Positions 1 to 9,856 are shown, counted from the first letter of the stretch. The stretch: 64,000 nt of DNA from Pseudomonas sp. gcc21 (GCF_012844345.1 NZ_CP051625.1:2666001-2730000), one strand, 5' to 3'. Program-made: numbers and translations. Notes: generated by a model not told the origin, from the sequence alone.

Positions 1-1
1 C

Positions 2-1924
2 ACCTTCATGGCCGGAGCCGACATCAAGGAATTCGGCAAGCCGCCGAAGTCACCCAGCCTGCCTGAAGTAGTCAACGGCATTGAAGCCGGCAACAAGCCA
101 AGCGTTGCCGTTATCCATGGCACCGCCCTGGGTGGCGGACTTGAAGTGGCAGTCAGCTGTCACTATCGCATTGCCGTGAAGAGCGCCAAGGTCGGTCTGC
201 CTGAAGTGAAGCTGGGCCTGCTGCCGGGTGCCGGCGGTACACAGCGCCTCCCTCGCCTGGTCGGTGTGCCCAAGGCTCTGGACATGATTGTCAGTGGTAA
301 CCCGATTGGTGCCGCCGAAGCCCATGAACTCGGTGTTATTGACGAACTGATCGAAGGCGACCTGCAAGCTGCCGGTATCGCCTACGCAGAGAAGCTGATT
401 GCCGAAGGTAAAGGTGCCCGTCGTACCGGCGAGCGTACCGACAAGCTGGAAGGTGTCGACAACGCCGCTGCAGTAGCGGCCAAACGTGCAGAAATCGAGA
501 AGAAGACGCCCGGCCTGTTCTCACCACAACGGTGTGTTTCTGCTGTCGCGGCCGCTTTCACACTGCCCCTCGAGGAAGGCCTCAAGCGCGAGCGTGAACT
601 GTTCGGCGAGTGCCTGGTTTCCCCGCAGCGCGGCGCGCTGGTTCATGCATTTTTCTCCGAGCGTCAGGCCTCCAAGATCAATGACCTGCCCAAGGACACC
701 CCGGTCCGCGACGTCAAGTCGGCAGCCGTGATCGGTGGCGGCACTATGGGCGTCGGCATCGCCATGTGCTTTGCCAATGCCGGCATTCCGGTCAAGGTGC
801 TGGAAATCAGCGAAGACGCCAAAGCCAAGGCCATGGAGCGCTGCCGCGATACCTACATGATGAGCGTCAAGCGCGGCAGCCTGACCGAAGACGCCATGAA
901 CAAGCGTCTCGAGCTGATCCAGGGCGTAACCGATTATGCCGATCTGTCTGACGTTGACCTGGTAGTCGAAGCCGTATTCGAAGAGATGGGCGTCAAGCAG
1001 AAGGTCTTCGAAGCACTGGATGCCAACTGCAAACAGGGCGCTATCCTGGCCAGCAACACCTCCTCGCTGGACCTGAACAAGATTGCCGAATTCACCAAGC
1101 GTCCCCAGGACGTAGTCGGTCTGCACTTCTTCAGCCCGGCGAACGTCATGCGCTTGCTGGAAGTCGTCCGTGGCGAGAAAACTGCCAACGACGTGCTGGC
1201 AACTGCGATGGCTGTCGGCAAGAAACTCAAGAAAGTCTCGGTTCCGGTTGGCGTATGCGATGGCTTCGTCGGTAACCGCATGGTTTTCCAATACGGCCGC
1301 GAGTCCGAGTTCCTGCTGGAAGAAGGTGCTACTCCTGCTCAGGTCGACGGCGCGCTGCGCAAGTTCGGCATGGCCATGGGTCCCTTCGCGATGCGTGACC
1401 TGTCCGGTCTGGATATTGGTCTGGCGATCCGCACCCGTCAGCGCGAAACGCTGCCCGCCGAGTACAAATTGCCAGCGATTCTGGACAAGATGGCCGAGGC
1501 CGGCATGCTGGGTCAGAAGACCGGCAAGGGTTTCTATGTTTACGAGAAGGGTTCACGCACACCACTGGAAAACCCTGATCTGCCGCCGATTCTCGAAGCC
1601 GCTTCCAAGGAGCAGGGTGTCGAGCGCCAGCAGCTGAGCGACGAATACATTCTCGAGCGCACCCTGTACGCGCTGATCAACGAGGGTGCCAAGATTCTCG
1701 AGGAAGGCATCGCCCAACGCGCCAGCGACATCGACGTTATCTATCTCAACGGCTACGGATTCCCGGCCTACCAGGGCGGCCCCATGTACTATGCCGACAG
1801 CATTGGCCTGGATCGCGTCTATGCGAAGATAAGCGAGTTCCATGAAAAACTCGGCGCCTGGTGGAAACCGGCTCCATTGCTGGAAAAGCTGGCTAAAGAA
1901 GGCCGCAAGTTCGCTGATCTTTGA
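2..1924 (+). CDS. FadB-like enoyl-CoA hydratase/3-hydroxyacyl-CoA dehydrogenase (5' truncated by window)
   Basis: Multifunctional beta-oxidation enzyme that hydrates enoyl-CoA and oxidises the 3-hydroxyacyl-CoA with NAD. The reading frame is open to base 2 and enters in the middle of the hydratase domain, so the true start lies before the window and roughly 60 residues are missing. Counting from the first visible Met, the hydratase part carries GGGLEVAV (about residue 43) and [13 protein letters not shown] (about 65), which hold the two catalytic glutamates of the family. The dehydrogenase part begins near 235 with the NAD motif GGGTMG and has the hydroxyacyl-CoA dehydrogenase signature [14 protein letters not shown]. 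The C-terminal domain ends with [11 protein letters not shown]. It is followed by two acyl-CoA dehydrogenase genes and etfBA, which fits one fatty-acid catabolic cluster. No thiolase (fadA) is visible. FadB, FadJ and paralogues cannot be told apart here. Confidence 0.93.
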   Translation, partial: TFMAGADIKEFGKPPKSPSLPEVVNGIEAGNKPSVAVIHGTALGGGLEVAVSCHYRIAVKSAKVGLPEVKLGLLPGAGGTQRLPRLVGVPKALDMIVSGNPIGAAEAHELGVIDELIEGDLQAAGIAYAEKLIAEGKGARRTGERTDKLEGVDNAAAVAAKRAEIEKKTPGLFSPQRCVSAVAAAFTLPLEEGLKRERELFGECLVSPQRGALVHAFFSERQASKINDLPKDTPVRDVKSAAVIGGGTMGVGIAMCFANAGIPVKVLEISEDAKAKAMERCRDTYMMSVKRGSLTEDAMNKRLELIQGVTDYADLSDVDLVVEAVFEEMGVKQKVFEALDANCKQGAILASNTSSLDLNKIAEFTKRPQDVVGLHFFSPANVMRLLEVVRGEKTANDVLATAMAVGKKLKKVSVPVGVCDGFVGNRMVFQYGRESEFLLEEGATPAQVDGALRKFGMAMGPFAMRDLSGLDIGLAIRTRQRETLPAEYKLPAILDKMAEAGMLGQKTGKGFYVYEKGSRTPLENPDLPPILEAASKEQGVERQQLSDEYILERTLYALINEGAKILEEGIAQRASDIDVIYLNGYGFPAYQGGPMYYADSIGLDRVYAKISEFHEKLGAWWKPAPLLEKLAKEGRKFADL

Positions 1925-2076
1925 ATAACTATTGAGGATCCCGGGAGCACCGCTGCTCAGCCTGACGGGTAACCGGGCCGAATCATCATTTGCTCACGCA
2001 GATATGCATTCGCGCCCGGTTTCGACGTCGTCAAGCCAGGCAGCAGTTGCCGGACCGATTACAACGAGGACCACAC

Positions 2077-3273
2077 ATGGATATCCATTACTCACCTGAA
2101 CAGCTCGCCTTCCGTGACGAAGTGCGTGAATTTCTGAAAAACGAGCTGCCAGCCGACATCGCAGCCAAGGTCAAGCTGGGCAAGCACCTGTCCAAGGAAG
2201 ACCATCAGCGCTGGCAGAAAATTCTGTCCGCCAAGGGCTGGTACGCTCCGGGCTGGCCGGTTGAGCACGGTGGCACCACCTGGGGCGCCGTTGAAAAGCA
2301 CATCTTTGATGAAGAGTCTGCTGCTGCCGGCGCGCCGCGCACCATCCCCTTCGGCGTGAACATGGTTGCTCCGGTAATCATCAAGTTCGGCACAGAAGAG
2401 CAGAAGGCACATTACCTGCCGCGCATTCTGTCCGGTGAAGACTGGTGGTGTCAGGGTTATTCCGAGCCGGGCGCCGGTTCCGACCTGGCCTCGCTGAAGA
2501 CCCGCGCCGTGCGCGATGGCGACCACTACATTGTCAATGGTCAGAAGACCTGGACCACCCTGGGCCAGCACGCCAACTGGATCTTCTGTCTGGTCCGTAC
2601 CGATCCCGAAGCGCAGCAGCAGCGCGGCATCTCCTTCCTGCTGATCGACATGGCGACGCCGGGTATTACCGTGCGTCCGATCATCACCCTGGACGGCGAC
2701 CATGAAGTCAACGAAGTCTTCTTCGATGACGTCAAGGTACCGGTCGAGAACCTGGTCGGTGAAGAGAACAAGGGCTGGACCTGCGCCAAGTACCTGCTGA
2801 CTCACGAGCGTACCGGTCTGGCCGGCATTGGTTCTTCCAAGGCAGCCATGCGTCACCTCAAGCGCGTTGCCAGCAAGCAGCAGAAAAATGGCAAGCCGCT
2901 GATCGAAGACACGCTGTTCCGCACGCAGATCGCCGAGATCGAGATGCAACTGATGGCTGCCGAGATGAGCACCCTGCGTATCGTCGCAGCGGCCTCTGAA
3001 GGCGGCGTTCCCGGCGCTGAAAGCTCGATCCTGAAAGTTCAGGGCACCGAGATCCGCCAAGCGATCACCAATCTGCTGCGCAAGGCCATCGGCCCGTACG
3101 CCCTGCCCTTCCTGCCGGAAGAAATGGAATACGGTTACGAAGGCGAAGTATTGCTGGAAGACTACAGCCCGTCGCTGGCCTCCATCTACTTCAACATGCG
3201 CAAACTGTCGATCTTCGGCGGATCCAACGAGATCCAGAAGAACATCGTCTCGAAAATGATTCTCGAACTTTAA
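2077..3273 (+). CDS. Acyl-CoA dehydrogenase, probable catalytic subunit of a heteromeric pair
   Basis: FAD enzyme that introduces the 2,3-double bond into acyl-CoA and passes electrons to ETF. The 398-residue form starts at ATG 2077, with GAGGA at 2066-2070; the longer open frame upstream has no family similarity. Family motifs include YSEPGAGSDL (128-137) and NGQKTWTT (154-161). The C-terminal motif is FGGSNEIQ (380-387), so the MCAD-type catalytic Glu of YEGT is replaced by Gly. Glu244 in THERTGLAG sits where isovaleryl-CoA dehydrogenase and the Mycobacterium FadE26/ChsE type catalytic subunits have their base. The next gene, 10 bp downstream, encodes a second dehydrogenase without either glutamate. 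The pair therefore resembles alpha2beta2 acyl-CoA dehydrogenases for bulky or branched substrates. The substrate is unknown. Confidence 0.92.
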   Translation: MDIHYSPEQLAFRDEVREFLKNELPADIAAKVKLGKHLSKEDHQRWQKILSAKGWYAPGWPVEHGGTTWGAVEKHIFDEESAAAGAPRTIPFGVNMVAPVIIKFGTEEQKAHYLPRILSGEDWWCQGYSEPGAGSDLASLKTRAVRDGDHYIVNGQKTWTTLGQHANWIFCLVRTDPEAQQQRGISFLLIDMATPGITVRPIITLDGDHEVNEVFFDDVKVPVENLVGEENKGWTCAKYLLTHERTGLAGIGSSKAAMRHLKRVASKQQKNGKPLIEDTLFRTQIAEIEMQLMAAEMSTLRIVAAASEGGVPGAESSILKVQGTEIRQAITNLLRKAIGPYALPFLPEEMEYGYEGEVLLEDYSPSLASIYFNMRKLSIFGGSNEIQKNIVSKMILEL

Positions 3274-3283
3274 GGAGCCTGCC

Positions 3284-4414
3284 GTGGACTTCAAATTGAC
3301 TGAAGAGCAACAAATGCTCCAGGAAACTGCGGAGCGTCTGGTACGCGACGCTTACACTTTCAGCAATCGCGAAAAATTCAGCGAAAGCGAAACCGGTTTC
3401 AGCCCGGAATTCTGGCAGCAGATGGGCGAGCTGGGCCTGACCGCAATCCCCTTCCCCGAAGAGCTCGGCGGATTTGGCGGCACAGGCATCGAGAACATGC
3501 TGATCATGCAGGAGCTGGGCAAGGGTCTTTGCCTGGAGCCCTACATGGAGTCAGTCATCCTCGCAGGCGGCTTGATCACCCAGTTGGGTTCCGACGCTCA
3601 GAAAGAGGAATTGCTGGCTGGTATCGCCTCCGGCGAACTGCAAGCGGCTGTAGCGCTGGAAGAACAGCAGAGCCATTACGACCTGAGCCACGTCACCACG
3701 ACTGCCACCAAACAGGACGGTAGCTGGACGCTCAACGGTCGCAAGGCTGTGGTGATTGGTGGCCACACCGCCGGCAAGATTCTGGTCTCTGCCCGCAGCG
3801 CGGGCGACGTTCGCGACCAGTCCGGCATCAGCCTGTTCATTGTCGATCCGAACAGCGAAGGTGTTCGTCGCCGTGTCTACTCCACCGTGGATGGCCGCAA
3901 GGGTTGCGAACTCTTCCTCGATAACGCCAAGGGCGAACTGCTGGGTACTGATGGCGAAGCCTATGACGCTATCCGTTACCAGTCTGGCCGTGCCATTGCC
4001 GCACTCTGCGCTGAAGCCGTCGGTTCCATGCGCGTACTGTGCGACATCACGCTGGATTACCTGAAGACCCGCAAGCAGTTCGGCGTGGTCATCGGCAAAT
4101 TCCAGGTACTGCAGCACCGCATGGTCGACATGATCAGCGAGCTGGAACGCGCTACCTCCATGGCGATTCTGGCGGCCTGTCTGGCAGACGACGAAGACAG
4201 CGAAGAGCGTAGCGCCAAGCTGGCCGCGGCCAAGTACATGGTCAACCGCGCTGCGCAGTATGTGGCAGAGCAGAGCATCCAGCTGCACGGCGGTATCGCC
4301 ATGACCTGGGAATACGCCGGCGCGCATTACGCCAAGCGTCTGGTCATGATTGGCCATCAGTTCGGTGATGAAGATCATCACCTGGAAGCCTACGCTGCTC
4401 AACTGAGCATCTGA
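3284..4414 (+). CDS. Acyl-CoA dehydrogenase family protein, probable non-catalytic partner subunit
   Basis: 376 residues, GTG start at 3284 with AAGGAG at 3272-3277, directly after the stop of the preceding dehydrogenase gene. The FAD-interface motif RKQFG (263-267) and the C-terminal QLHGGIAMT (333-341) are intact, so it should fold and contribute to FAD binding. The helix-G position that carries the catalytic Glu in isovaleryl-CoA dehydrogenases reads SGRAIAAL (about 234-241), and the C terminus has no EGT/GGTNEI motif. Both known catalytic-base positions therefore look empty. In mycobacterial heterotetramers (FadE26/27, ChsE1/E2) one partner has likewise lost its base. I infer that this protein is the beta subunit of an alpha2beta2 enzyme with the upstream product. 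It could instead be an enzyme with an unusual base. Confidence 0.9.
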   Translation: MDFKLTEEQQMLQETAERLVRDAYTFSNREKFSESETGFSPEFWQQMGELGLTAIPFPEELGGFGGTGIENMLIMQELGKGLCLEPYMESVILAGGLITQLGSDAQKEELLAGIASGELQAAVALEEQQSHYDLSHVTTTATKQDGSWTLNGRKAVVIGGHTAGKILVSARSAGDVRDQSGISLFIVDPNSEGVRRRVYSTVDGRKGCELFLDNAKGELLGTDGEAYDAIRYQSGRAIAALCAEAVGSMRVLCDITLDYLKTRKQFGVVIGKFQVLQHRMVDMISELERATSMAILAACLADDEDSEERSAKLAAAKYMVNRAAQYVAEQSIQLHGGIAMTWEYAGAHYAKRLVMIGHQFGDEDHHLEAYAAQLSI

Positions 4415-4421
4415 GCCGGCC

Positions 4422-4452
4422 GGCCGGAACAGCGTCTGTAGCTGTTCCGGCC
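4422..4452. other. Perfect hairpin between the dehydrogenase pair and etfB
   Basis: A 12-bp perfect inverted repeat (GGCCGGAACAGC and its complement) encloses a 7-base loop, 8 bp after the second dehydrogenase stop. There is no T-run after it, so it is not a classical Rho-independent terminator. It may stabilise the mRNA 3' end or be a weak terminator separating the dehydrogenase genes from etfBA. Confidence 0.6.
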
Positions 4453-4575
4453 GATCTGTGACGCGGTTGATGGCGATTTGCACTATCAGCCAGGCACAGT
4501 GCCCGTTATGCTATGCACCCTTTTAATGTCATGCGCCCGCCGGGCGTCTCATAGACTTGTGGAGGACTAACGTCC

Positions 4576-5325
4576 ATGAAAATCCTCGTCGCCGTAAAGC
4601 GCGTGGTCGATTACAACGTCAAGGTTCGCGTCAAAGCGGACAATTCCGGTGTCGATCTCGCCAACGTCAAGATGTCGATGAACCCCTTCTGCGAAATCGC
4701 TGTGGAAGAGGCCGTGCGCCTGAAAGAGAAAGGCGTGGCGACTGAAATCGTCGCTGTGTCGGTCGGACCGACTGCTGCCCAGGAGCAGCTGCGTACCGCC
4801 CTGGCACTGGGTGCCGATCGCGCCATCCTGGTTGAATCCACCGAAGAGCTGAGCTCGCTGTCCATCGCCAAGCTGCTCAAGGGTGTGGTCGACAAGGAAC
4901 AGCCCCAGCTGGTCATCCTTGGCAAGCAGGCCATCGATTCCGACAACAACCAGACCGGCCAGATGCTGGCTGCGCTGTCCGGCTACGGCCAGGGCACCTT
5001 CGCTTCGGCAGTCAATGTCGAAGGCGACAGCGTCAAGGTAACCCGTGAAATCGACGGCGGCGCCCAGACCGTTGATCTGAAACTGCCGGCCATCGTCACC
5101 ACTGACCTGCGTCTGAACGAGCCGCGCTATGCGTCGCTGCCGAACATCATGAAAGCCAAGAAGAAGCCGCTTGAGACCCTCAAGCCGGAAGATCTGGGCG
5201 TCAGCACCACTTCGACCGTCTCTACCCTCAAGGTTGAAGCACCGGCCGCGCGCAGCGCCGGCATCATGGTCAAGTCGGTAGACGAGCTGGTCGACAAACT
5301 CAAGAACGAAGCCAAGGTGATCTAA
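4576..5325 (+). CDS. etfB: Electron transfer flavoprotein beta subunit
   Basis: EtfB (249 residues, the usual length) is the AMP-binding small subunit of the soluble FAD heterodimer that carries electrons from acyl-CoA dehydrogenases to ETF-ubiquinone oxidoreductase. The N terminus [20 protein letters not shown] is typical. The signature region with [20 protein letters not shown] lies near residues 177-196. GGAGG at 4561-4565 precedes the ATG. The stop codon is immediately followed by the etfA ATG, so the subunits are translated together. Its position next to two acyl-CoA dehydrogenases suggests it serves them, although Pseudomonas ETF serves many dehydrogenases. No etf dehydrogenase gene is in the window. 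Confidence 0.97.
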   Translation: MKILVAVKRVVDYNVKVRVKADNSGVDLANVKMSMNPFCEIAVEEAVRLKEKGVATEIVAVSVGPTAAQEQLRTALALGADRAILVESTEELSSLSIAKLLKGVVDKEQPQLVILGKQAIDSDNNQTGQMLAALSGYGQGTFASAVNVEGDSVKVTREIDGGAQTVDLKLPAIVTTDLRLNEPRYASLPNIMKAKKKPLETLKPEDLGVSTTSTVSTLKVEAPAARSAGIMVKSVDELVDKLKNEAKVI

Positions 5326-6255
5326 ATGACAATTTTGGTTATTGCTGAACACAACAACGCCGAGCTGACTGCCTCGACCCTGAACACCGTGGCTGCTGCC
5401 AAAGCCATTGGCGGTGACATCGAAGTACTGGTCGCTGGTCAGGGCTGCTCCGCTGTCGCTGATGCTGCCGCCAAGATCGAAGGCGTAAGCAAGGTGCTGC
5501 TGGCTGACAACGCTGCCTATGCCAACCAGCTGCCGGAGAACATCTCCCTGCTGGTTGCCGAAATCGGTAAGAACTACAGCCACATCCTGGCCACCGCCAG
5601 CACCAACGGCAAGAACTACCTGCCACGCGTTGCGGCCCTGCTGGACGTTGATCAGATCTCCGAGATCATCGCCGTGGAAAGCGCTGACACCTTCAAGCGT
5701 CCGATCTATGCCGGTAACGCCATCGCTACCGTGCAGTCCAACGCAGCGGTCAAGGTCATCACCGTGCGTTCCACCGGTTTCGATCCGGTTGCAGCCGAAG
5801 GCGGCAGCGCCAGCGTCGAGAACCTCGACGTTGCCCAGGACGCCGGCGTATCCAGCTTCGTCAACGAAGAGCTGGCCAAGTCTGACCGTCCCGAGCTGGC
5901 CGGTGCCAAGATCGTCATCTCCGGCGGCCGCGGCATGCAGAACGGTGAAAACTTCGAAATGCTGTACAAGCTGGCCGACAAGATCGGTGCTGCTGTAGGC
6001 GCTTCGCGCGCCGCAGTCGACGCTGGTTTCGTACCCAACGACATGCAGGTCGGTCAGACCGGCAAGATCGTTGCCCCGCAGCTGTACATCGCCGTCGGTA
6101 TCTCCGGCGCGATCCAGCACCTGGCCGGCATGAAAGAATCCAAAGTGATCGTTGCGATCAACAAGGACGAAGAAGCGCCGATCTTCCAGGTAGCCGACTA
6201 CGGTCTGGTGGGTGATCTGTTCCAGATCATCCCCGAGCTGGACGGCAAGCTGTAA
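5326..6255 (+). CDS. etfA: Electron transfer flavoprotein alpha subunit
   Basis: EtfA (309 residues) binds the FAD of the ETF heterodimer. The FAD-binding C-terminal half is clear: [11 protein letters not shown] (about 203-213), [20 protein letters not shown] (about 226-245), then [13 protein letters not shown] and NKDEEAPIF. The start codon abuts the etfB stop without any gap, giving a two-gene etfBA unit that ends in a strong terminator 20 bp downstream. Both subunits are full length with no sign of damage. Confidence 0.97.
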   Translation: MTILVIAEHNNAELTASTLNTVAAAKAIGGDIEVLVAGQGCSAVADAAAKIEGVSKVLLADNAAYANQLPENISLLVAEIGKNYSHILATASTNGKNYLPRVAALLDVDQISEIIAVESADTFKRPIYAGNAIATVQSNAAVKVITVRSTGFDPVAAEGGSASVENLDVAQDAGVSSFVNEELAKSDRPELAGAKIVISGGRGMQNGENFEMLYKLADKIGAAVGASRAAVDAGFVPNDMQVGQTGKIVAPQLYIAVGISGAIQHLAGMKESKVIVAINKDEEAPIFQVADYGLVGDLFQIIPELDGKL

Positions 6256-6274
6256 GCTAGCTGAGCGGTAACAG

Positions 6275-6302
6275 AAACCCGGCCCTGTGGCCGGGTTTTT
6301 TT
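6275..6302 (+). terminator. Rho-independent terminator of etfBA
   Basis: Ten-base perfect stem (AAACCCGGCC with GGCCGGGTTT), tetraloop CTGT and a T-run to 6302, starting 20 bp after the etfA stop. Confidence 0.92.
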
Positions 6303-6377
6303 ATCCGAAAGTAAGTACCAACCGCGCGCTTCTCTCGCGCTTCGCTGTACGCCCGATACTTTGCACGAATACAGGCG

Positions 6378-7454
6378 ATGACAAACCAATCTCCAACCTT
6401 CCTCAGCGCACTGCCGCAATCGCTCCAATGGATCACTCTGGTTGCCGGCGGCGGCCTGGCGGGTTATCTGTTGCATTACATCGGCTTGCCCGCGGCGTTA
6501 TTCCTTGGCCCCATGATTGTTGCGGTGTGCATGGGTGTCGCTGGCAGCAGTATTCATGTCCCGCGACTGCTGTTTCGCTCCGGGCAAGGTATCGTCGGCC
6601 TGATGGTGGCTCAATCGGTCACACTCGGCGTGCTGCTGGCAATGGCCGCCGAATGGCACCTGATGTTGATCATGACCATCGTGACGCTGCTGCTCAGCGC
6701 TGGGGTGGGGCTGGGTATGATCCGCTTCGGCGGCATTCCGGCGAGTGCCGCAGCCTGGGGGACCGCACCGGGAGCTGCCTCAGCCATGATCGCGATGGCG
6801 GAAGAAGATGGCGCTGATAGCCGCCTGGTCGCCTGCATGCAGTATGTACGGGTGGTGTGCGTCGTCATGCTCGGCGCCTGGATCAGCCATATGGTTGTCC
6901 CATCAGAATCCATGCAACTCTCCCCGGACGCAGCCGAGGTTCCACTTAACCTGATCGGGCTGGGCGCCACGCTGCTGGTTGCCTTTCTCGGCGCCCTGAG
7001 TGGACGTTTCGTTCCCTCGGGTGCATTGCTGACGCCGGTGATTGTGGGTAGTGCCTTGCAGCTGCTGGGCTGGCTGGACATCACTCTGACCGAGCCTATC
7101 CTTGCGCTGGCCTATGGTCTTATCGGCAGTTACATCGGCCTGCGCTTCGATCGCGCCACAGTGCTACGTGTCGCCAGATTGATGCCGACCATCGTCACCG
7201 CCAACGTAGCCCTGATATTGCTGACCACTGCCCTCGCCTGGCCGATCAGCTGGGTATTTTCCCGGGACTTTCTCTCGGTGTTTCTCGCGATCTCCCCCGG
7301 CGGCCTGGATGCCATGGCGATCATCGCGGTGGAGACGGGTTCGGATGCCAGTTTTGTGGTTGCGCTACAAACATTGCGGCTGATAGGCGTAGTGTTCACC
7401 GGCAAGCTGTGTGCACAGGTGCTGATAGCGATCGCGCGTCGCATGAACCGCTGA
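6378..7454 (+). CDS. AbrB-family (duplicated domain) membrane protein
   Basis: 358-residue integral membrane protein with about ten hydrophobic segments and two homologous halves, matching the AbrB_dup family often mis-annotated as ammonia monooxygenase. Recognisable stretches are GLPAALFLGPMIVAVCMG (near 37-54), FGGIPASAAAWGTAPGAASA (about 117-136) and the matching second-half ISPGGLDAMAIIAVETGSDA (about 305-324). Members are thought to be transporters or permeases, but the substrate is not established and nothing here identifies it. It stands alone between the etfBA terminator and trhP. The ATG at 6378 begins a soluble lead of about 20 residues before the first membrane segment. Confidence 0.8.
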   Translation: MTNQSPTFLSALPQSLQWITLVAGGGLAGYLLHYIGLPAALFLGPMIVAVCMGVAGSSIHVPRLLFRSGQGIVGLMVAQSVTLGVLLAMAAEWHLMLIMTIVTLLLSAGVGLGMIRFGGIPASAAAWGTAPGAASAMIAMAEEDGADSRLVACMQYVRVVCVVMLGAWISHMVVPSESMQLSPDAAEVPLNLIGLGATLLVAFLGALSGRFVPSGALLTPVIVGSALQLLGWLDITLTEPILALAYGLIGSYIGLRFDRATVLRVARLMPTIVTANVALILLTTALAWPISWVFSRDFLSVFLAISPGGLDAMAIIAVETGSDASFVVALQTLRLIGVVFTGKLCAQVLIAIARRMNR

Positions 7455-7470
7455 GTCGAAACCTATCATC

Positions 7471-7487
7471 GGGCGCCCGGGCGCCCG
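7471..7487. repeat. GC-rich tandem palindrome GGGCGCCC x2
   Basis: Two adjacent copies of the 8-bp palindrome GGGCGCCC follow the AbrB-family gene. They can fold as one short hairpin, but no T-run follows. Possible weak terminator. Confidence 0.45.
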
Positions 7488-7598
7488 CTGATCAGGAGCA
7501 GCGTGGGTGCCGCTGCTTTTCTTGAGCCTGATCAATGCCCGGCGCAGCGTGCATCGCTATCCTCCGCGCCTTTCTTGTCTTGTACACAGGATCGCGCC

Positions 7599-8897
7599 AT
7601 GCCCCAAGCTCCCGAACTGCTGGCCCCCGCCGGCACCCTGAAAGCCATGCGTTATGCCTTTGCCTACGGCGCTGACGCCGTTTACGCCGGCCAGCCGCGC
7701 TACAGCCTGCGCGTGCGGGAAAACGACTTCCACAACCCCGCCGTCATGGCCGAGGCGATCGCTGAAGCCCATGCACAGGGCAAGAAGTTCTATCTGGCCA
7801 GTAATATCGCCGCGCACAACAGCAAAGTGGCTAGCTACATTCGGGATCTCGAGGAGGTCGTGGCGATGGGCCCGGATGCCCTGATCATGTCCGACCCGGG
7901 GCTGATCATGCTGGTGCGGGAGCGCTGGCCCGAACTGCCGGTGCACCTGTCTGTTCAGGCGAACGCCACCAGCTGGGCAACCGTAAAGTTCTGGCAACAG
8001 CAGGGACTGGAACGGGTGATTCTGTCGCGGGAATTATCGCTCGATGAGCTGGAGGAAATCCGCCGCCGCTGTCCGGATATGGAGCTTGAAGTCTTTGTCC
8101 ATGGCGCACTGTGCATCGCCTATTCCGGTCGATGCCTGCTGTCCGGCTACTTCAATCACCGGGATGCCAACCAGGGCGCCTGCACCAACGCCTGCCGCTG
8201 GAAATACGACCTACAGCCGGCTCAGGAAACTGCCGAAGGCAATGTCGAACCTGTGGTGAAGGAGTTCGAAGCCCAACCAGTATATCTGCTCAATCAAAGC
8301 GACAAACCGAACGAGCAGATGGCCATCGAGGAAGACGAGCACGGCACCTACATCATGAACTCCAAGGACCTGCGCGCGGTTCAGCACGTGCGGCGTTTCG
8401 TCGATATGGGCATGCATTCGCTCAAGATCGAAGGCCGCACCAAGTCGCATTTTTATGTCGCGCGGACGGTACAGACCTACCGCAAGGCAATAGACGATGC
8501 CGTTGCGGGCCGACCCTTCGATCTGGGGCTGATGAACGACCTGGAAAGCCTGTCGAACCGCGGTTACACCGAAGGCTTCTATCGCCGCCACCCGCCGGGC
8601 GTTTATCAGAACTACGAACAGGGCGCATCGCGGATGGAGCGTCACCAGTTTGTTGGCGAGGTGCTTGGAGATGACGGCGACTGGTTAACTATCGCCGTCA
8701 AGAACCGCTTCAGGGTCGGCGATCAGCTGGAACTGATGACACCGCAGGGGAACTGCCCTCTTACGCTGGCGGTATTGCAGGATCGCCAGGGTCGACCGAT
8801 TGATGTCGCACCGGGGGACGGTCACGTAGTGCGCATCCCCCGGCCTGATGCCGTCAGTACCGAAATGGGCCTGCTGCTGCGCTATTTGAGAGACTGA
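7599..8897 (+). CDS. trhP: TrhP (YegQ), U32-family tRNA U34 hydroxylation protein
   Basis: Peptidase-U32-family protein needed in E. coli for prephenate-dependent 5-hydroxylation of tRNA uridine 34, the first step to cmo5U. The 432-residue form starts at ATG 7599, because the family N terminus begins at PELLAPAGTLKAMRYA; the open frame upstream adds 32 unrelated residues. Motifs include AFAYGADAVYAGQPRYSLRV near residues 18-37, GRCLLSGYFNHRDANQGACT (about 176-195) with cysteines typical of the YegQ branch, and SLKIEGRTKSHFYVA (about 275-289). It has its own open space on both sides and no obvious operon partner. Confidence 0.9.
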   Translation: MPQAPELLAPAGTLKAMRYAFAYGADAVYAGQPRYSLRVRENDFHNPAVMAEAIAEAHAQGKKFYLASNIAAHNSKVASYIRDLEEVVAMGPDALIMSDPGLIMLVRERWPELPVHLSVQANATSWATVKFWQQQGLERVILSRELSLDELEEIRRRCPDMELEVFVHGALCIAYSGRCLLSGYFNHRDANQGACTNACRWKYDLQPAQETAEGNVEPVVKEFEAQPVYLLNQSDKPNEQMAIEEDEHGTYIMNSKDLRAVQHVRRFVDMGMHSLKIEGRTKSHFYVARTVQTYRKAIDDAVAGRPFDLGLMNDLESLSNRGYTEGFYRRHPPGVYQNYEQGASRMERHQFVGEVLGDDGDWLTIAVKNRFRVGDQLELMTPQGNCPLTLAVLQDRQGRPIDVAPGDGHVVRIPRPDAVSTEMGLLLRYLRD

Positions 8898-9048
8898 TTG
8901 CATCACCTGCGGCTTTTTCATAGAGAGAGGGAATTTTTTCGGCATAATGCTGCCTTACAACGCAGCCGTGGGCGGACATCCAGCGCCGCCCGCCTGCGCT
9001 GTCTGAACAGGTCGCTCGCGGCCGGCATTTCTCGGAGAGTAGATTTCT

Positions 9049-9846
9049 ATGGATTGGCTGCAGGTTATCGTTCTGGCGATCGTTCAGGGCGTCACTGAAT
9101 TTCTTCCCGTTTCCAGCTCGGCACACCTGATTCTGGTGCCCGTATTGACCGACTGGGAAGACCAAGGTCTCGCCTTCGACGTCGCGCTGCATCTGGGCAG
9201 CCTGTCCGCGGTATTGATTTATTTCCGTCGCGACATCATGGGCATGACCACCAGCTGGACCCGTTCGCTTGCCACGCGGCAACTGGATGCGGATGCCCGA
9301 CTGGCCTGGGCCGTCATTCTCGGCACCATACCTGTGGGGCTGGCGGGGCTGGCGTTCAAGGACACGATCGAAACCGTATTACGCTCACCGCTGTATATCG
9401 CTGCAGGCTTGATCGTGTTCGGCCTGTTGCTTAGCTGGGTGGACTGGCGGCACAAGGGTCAACGCACCGAGCACCAGATGAACTGGAAGGATGTCGCAGT
9501 CATCGGTCTGTTCCAGGCCGTAGCACTGTTTCCCGGCACCTCGCGTTCAGGCATCACCATGACCGCCGGCCTGCTCATGGGCCTGAGCCGGGAGGCGTCG
9601 GCGCGCTTCTCGTTCCTGCTGTCGATCCCCGTCATTGTGCTCGCTTGCGGGTTGGAAACGCTGGACCTGATTCAGGCCAACGTAGCGGTCGACTGGCTAG
9701 CCATGGCCGGTGGCATTGTCGCGTCCGGCATCAGCGCCTACCTGTGCATTCATTTCTTCCTGGAATTCATCAACCGCATCGGCATGCAGCCCTTCGTGAT
9801 CTACCGGATCGTTCTGGGTATAGCCCTGCTGTGGATCTTCTACTGA
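9049..9846 (+). CDS. uppP: Undecaprenyl-diphosphate phosphatase (bacitracin resistance protein)
   Basis: Integral membrane phosphatase that recycles undecaprenyl diphosphate to the monophosphate carrier used for peptidoglycan and O-antigen synthesis. Its overproduction gives bacitracin resistance. It has 265 residues, the usual family length. Catalytic motifs are QGVTEFLPVSSSAHL (13-27, with Glu17) and PGTSRSGITM (about 162-171, with the essential Arg). GGAGAG at 9034-9039 supports ATG 9049. It is a single-gene unit, closed by a terminator 10 bp downstream. Confidence 0.97.
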   Translation: MDWLQVIVLAIVQGVTEFLPVSSSAHLILVPVLTDWEDQGLAFDVALHLGSLSAVLIYFRRDIMGMTTSWTRSLATRQLDADARLAWAVILGTIPVGLAGLAFKDTIETVLRSPLYIAAGLIVFGLLLSWVDWRHKGQRTEHQMNWKDVAVIGLFQAVALFPGTSRSGITMTAGLLMGLSREASARFSFLLSIPVIVLACGLETLDLIQANVAVDWLAMAGGIVASGISAYLCIHFFLEFINRIGMQPFVIYRIVLGIALLWIFY

Positions 9847-9856
9847 TCGGGCAACT

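Noticed and set aside
2092..3294. 400-codon minus-strand open frame over the acyl-CoA dehydrogenase gene
   Set aside because: Shadow of the coding frame, with no start signal or family similarity.
4567..6120. 517-codon open frame on the minus strand across etfBA
   Set aside because: It is antisense to two clear genes; long antisense frames are common where GC is high at third positions. The translation matches no family.
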